NCBI GenBank assembly: GCA_010014835.2
Contig: JAAAKB020169399.1
Span: 1 to 20,709, forward strand
Direction: 5' to 3'
Length of the DNA: 20,709 nt
From: Apostichopus leukothele
Taxonomy: Eukaryota > Echinodermata > Holothuroidea > Aspidochirotida > Stichopodidae
Made by a program: the position numbers and the translations under genes. The notes beneath the pieces are model-generated. The model was not told the origin of the DNA. It did no database searches and saw only the letters and a program-made list of their open reading frames with translations. Shown piece by piece: positions 18,136 through 20,709 of this stretch; position 1 is the stretch's first letter; each line of letters begins with the position of its first letter.

Positions 18136-18348
18136 TTAATCAAGGATTGTAAGTCCAGTTGGTGCCTCTACCATTGCTGGTGTTAGGTGTATGCATCCAT
18201 GGAAGTTTAGATTACAATTTGACCGTTTTATAACCTCATAGATTGTACATCCTATCGCGTGGGTGCTCCTATCAATCGTGACAAAATCCCTTAAACGCAC
18301 TATTGACAAAGACCATTTCATGCATTACAAACCCTACTTGCTGCTTTA
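18136..18348. other. Locally GC-richer segment, both strands open
   Basis: The minus strand has a 61-codon frame with STHAIGCTIYEVIKR, and plus has two shorter stretches in one frame separated by a stop, with SRIVSPVGASTIAGV and SIVTKSLKRTIDKD. A plus-strand GTAAGT is at 18150. It may be an exon of either strand or a conserved non-coding segment; I cannot choose. Confidence 0.2.
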
Positions 18349-18418
18349 GAGTCCTATGTTTCTTAAAAACTGTTAGAAACATACATACTTGCAGTTATTA
18401 ACAAATTTCCTTAAAAGG

Positions 18419-18547
18419 ATGGAAAATGATGTCTGTGGGGAGTACACATCATGGGACAAGAGGACCAAGTACATTTCCCAGCAAGTTGTGGAACCTGATG
18501 ACTTAACAGTCTGCATGAATACTCTCAATGTATCTACTGATTATTAA
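18419..18547 (+). CDS. 42-codon hydrophilic ORF, possible last exon
   Basis: AGGATGG (A at -3, G at +4) opens 42 codons ending in TAA. The peptide has strongly protein-like composition: MENDVCGEYTSWDKRTKY, then ISQQVVEPDDLTVCMN, then TLNVSTDY. A pyrimidine-containing TTTCCTTAAAAG sits immediately before it (AG at 18416-18417), so it could be a terminal exon rather than a start, and a polyadenylation signal AATAAA follows at 18722-18727, a normal 3' UTR distance. No domain is recognised. All three plus frames are fairly open here, so the frame choice rests on composition. It overlaps no other strong candidate; a downstream plus frame (18528-18719) begins inside its end. Confidence 0.25.
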   Translation: MENDVCGEYTSWDKRTKYISQQVVEPDDLTVCMNTLNVSTDY

Positions 18548-19989
18548 CGCTTCAACATTAACCTACAGTGGCATCTCACGTCTTTCTTCATACAAGCCAA
18601 AGTTAGGACAGGCTCTCTACTGGGAAAAGGGGCCCCTGCATGCAGAAACAACAGCGGTACTTACACTGGAAGTTAGTTTTACAAGCCCAATCTGTGTATT
18701 AACACTTGTAAGATACTAAAGAATAAAATGTTTGTATTCTTTAAAGAACTAAATCTTAACTTTGGTCAGTTTTAATATTGAAGTATTTTTAACTAAATTT
18801 TGTTCACAAAGCAAAATAGTTAGTATTGCATGTACATAGTGAGACTACATGTAAAAGGCAACAGCAAATTGGGATACTTTTCTAATGTTTAGTAATCCTT
18901 CATATCGACACTTAACTTTGTCACAATTTAAAGCCTTTGCAGTGACAGTAATATGAGACATTCCTACTCTTTATCTAATAGAAACAGGATATTTCTGATG
19001 CTCACACTGTGCCCTACTTTCAAAGCATGAAAAGACAGTAATCTTGTCCCAACTCTGTGTTTATATAGTATACTAGTTGTCAGTAAAAATTCCTATAACA
19101 ACATATACCCAAAGTACACTATTGCTCTTATTATCTGAAACTCATGGCTGCAAAATATATAATGGCTGACGATTTCCTTTGCAAATTTACCTCAAACATG
19201 AAGACAAACGTTACTCGAATTTTGAGTGAAGTCACAAGAATATTTCAGGTTGATGGAAAAGGGGCACCCTTCTACTTGTGAGTTTATTATTGAATTTTTT
19301 TCCTCCCTTATATCCAACAGATGCCTATATTTGGGCTTTAAGGAACACGACCTAATTCTGTCCTGAATGCAGTCTGCATCAAGATTTTAAGTCAGATAAA
19401 TCCAACTCATCCTCTGGTTATTTTTCTGTTTTTTTCGAGAACAAAACAAAACAGAGAGATATTACCAAAACCGTAGGAAAGTGGAAACCGGTTGATAGAA
19501 AAAGGTTAAGTGCTAAATTATATTACAAGCCTTTGGAAGGACGGCGATTACAAATCTTGAAGACATTGAGGATGGGGGTTTCATCGTGATGTCAACCTTG
19601 AAACCAAGATTCGATTATCTCTAAAACAGGTGGGCATTTGGTCGTAAAAATAGTGAGATGGTGAGATGAAAAGATTTCTCAAATTTCAACGAATAAGACC
19701 AGTATTACAGAAAAAAACTGTCAGATTGAAAAGAAGAAATATCCATTGTGGTTATAATTATCTGATGGACGTGAGAATGAAGAAAGGGGATGAGAGGAGG
19801 GCATACACGAGAGGGCAGTGGAAGGGTGAGGGGTAGGGGGAAGTTTGTCACAGTCTTATACTGGCATTATTATTGTACAGTAAAACTTAGGCAGCAATTA
19901 AAAGCATATAAAGTACCATGATGGTGATAATCCTTCCAGACGCAGCCTAGCATACTCTTTTTTTTAAAAGTTATTTTACGTAATATTAC
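18548..19989. other. AT-rich spacer with G-rich patch
   Basis: Includes a plus frame to 18719 and, antisense to it, a 51-base segment at 18665-18715 bounded by TCTTTAG and GTAAGT on the minus strand; the two cannot both be exons. A G-rich tract at 19813-19840 could form a quadruplex. Nothing else is recognised. Confidence 0.5.
19813..19840 (+). other. Possible G-quadruplex motif
   Basis: Runs of GGG, GGG, GGGG and GGGGG occur with loops of eight, three and two bases. The first loop is one base over the usual limit, so it is a weaker candidate than the one at 14284. Confidence 0.5.
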
Positions 19990-20256
19990 CTGTCTATAAT
20001 CTGTTGTTTGTTATAACCTCTTATTGTACTTTTATAACCTCCTATTGTTTTTTTTTATATAACCTCCTATTGTATTTTTAATAACCTCTTATTGTTTTTT
20101 ACTTTTTTGTGTTGTTATTTAAGGATTATTTTTATTAGGTTATTATTTGTTTTCGCTGTATTTTTTTCATTTTTATCGTATTTTTTGTGAAGCACTTTGA
20201 TACTTTTTGTGATTTTAGCGCTAAATAAGTGACGTTTTATTTATTATTTATTATAT
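19990..20256 (+). mobile_element. L2/CR1-like LINE 3' tail (5'-truncated)
   Basis: The segment TGTGAAGCACTTTGATAC (20186-20203), then TTTTAGCGCTAAATAAGTG and a TTTA/TTA-repeat tail, matches the well-known 3' end shape of L2 and related CR1-group LINEs (GTGAAGCGCTTTGA..., AGCGCTATATAAA..., then a short-repeat tail). The T-rich stretch before it looks like the 3' untranslated region. No reverse-transcriptase coding sequence is present, so this is a heavily 5'-truncated copy, or a SINE sharing that tail. The left edge is approximate. AAAGTT on both sides (19966 and 20257 areas) might be a duplicated target, but the match is poor. Confidence 0.7.
20012..20101 (+). repeat. Four-copy minisatellite inside the LINE tail
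   Basis: TATAACCTCYTATTGT recurs at 20012, 20033, 20058 and about 20080, with T-rich fillers of variable length giving periods of 21 to 25 bases. It lies in the presumed 3' untranslated region of the LINE and looks like local slippage expansion. Confidence 0.85.
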
Positions 20257-20709
20257 AAAGTTCTTTAGTATTTTTAACTGCATATAAATTCAGATAATGA
20301 TACACAATATGCTAGAATGTCTAATAATGGTCACACATGCACATACTTCAACAAGCATTTCATTGGCACATTCAAAGCATCTTTCCTGCATGATCACTGA
20401 GACAAATTTTGCAGAATTATCCTACACAAGCTTTAGAAAAAACTTAATATCTGAATGGCATGTTTTAAAGGATGTTCCATTCATTCAAATTATAAAGGTT
20501 CGACAAGTTATAGATGTTGAAGAATTTTTTTAACAATTTTTAGCATGGAGACACAACTTAATTGATACTATACAGTAGGTAACCAGATATCATGGATGTT
20601 CTGCATAAAGTACGTAGTCCACAAGCATAAATGAAATTTACTGAAAGTTGTGAGCAGAACCAAACCAATTAGCAATCATATTTAATAGTTAAAGAAAATT
20701 CTACCCGAT
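20257..20709. other. AT-rich DNA, nothing recognised
   Basis: A 78-codon plus frame at 20297-20533 has no recognisable domain or splice support and is of chance length. Confidence 0.55.

Noticed and set aside
18136-18321. Kinase-like GCTIYE motif on the minus strand
   Set aside because: It recalls kinase subdomain IX, but the DF-like residues lie only about 14 residues before it instead of 35 or more, and no APE or HRD motif is present.
18429-18506. Plus frame with FPSKLWNLM, recalling the start of heat-shock-factor DNA-binding domains
   Set aside because: The frame stops at once and no continuing exon is visible; the overlapping frame has better composition.
1-20709. Reverse transcriptase, transposase, capsid or envelope coding remnants
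   Set aside because: No catalytic motif of these families was seen in any frame; the only element remnants are the SINE and the non-coding LINE tail.

Overview
The window looks like non-coding DNA from an AT-rich metazoan genome. No operon-like gene packing is visible, stops are frequent in all six frames, simple repeats are common, and there are two retroposon remnants of kinds usual in marine invertebrates and lower deuterostomes: a tRNA-headed SINE and an L2/CR1-like LINE tail. An echinoderm-like source would fit, but that is an inference and nothing here proves it. No long protein homologous to a family I can name with confidence was found. Every coding call below is therefore a low-confidence candidate exon or small ORF, and none should be read as an established gene.

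Layout: 1-130 is a purine-rich, poly-G low-complexity tract. 131-4203 is plain AT-rich DNA. 4204-4535 is a minus-strand SINE with an (ATT)n tail. 5293-5414, 8643-8684 and 11568-11602 hold minus-strand exon candidates with good splice donors: a Cys-containing fragment, a signal-peptide exon and a GxG-ended N-terminus. 6496-7591 is a nested tandem repeat: two diverged copies of a larger unit, the first containing five near-identical 102-bp copies. 11150-12060 is richer in GC and CpG and promoter-like. 13454-13636 holds a 60-codon minus ORF. 14570-15345 has full CRE and AP-1 sites, then two small secreted-like ORFs facing each other. 16086-16237 is a Cys-rich plus-strand exon candidate ending at a perfect CAG|GTAAGT donor. 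17345-17991 has a 187-codon minus ORF followed by a possible 8-codon first exon. 18419-18547 is a 42-codon hydrophilic ORF. 19990-20256 is an LINE 3' tail with a short internal minisatellite.

By eye, base composition is asymmetric between strands: plus is T/G-leaning on the left and A/C-leaning over much of 5.6-11.7 kb. That agrees with minus-strand transcription of the central part and with the strand of most central exon candidates. The clearest solid results are the nested tandem array, the SINE and the LINE tail. The most interesting unproven ones are the CRE/AP-1 cluster in front of a tiny signal-peptide ORF, the Cys-rich exon at 16.1 kb, and the possible divergent promoter at 11.6-12.0 kb.
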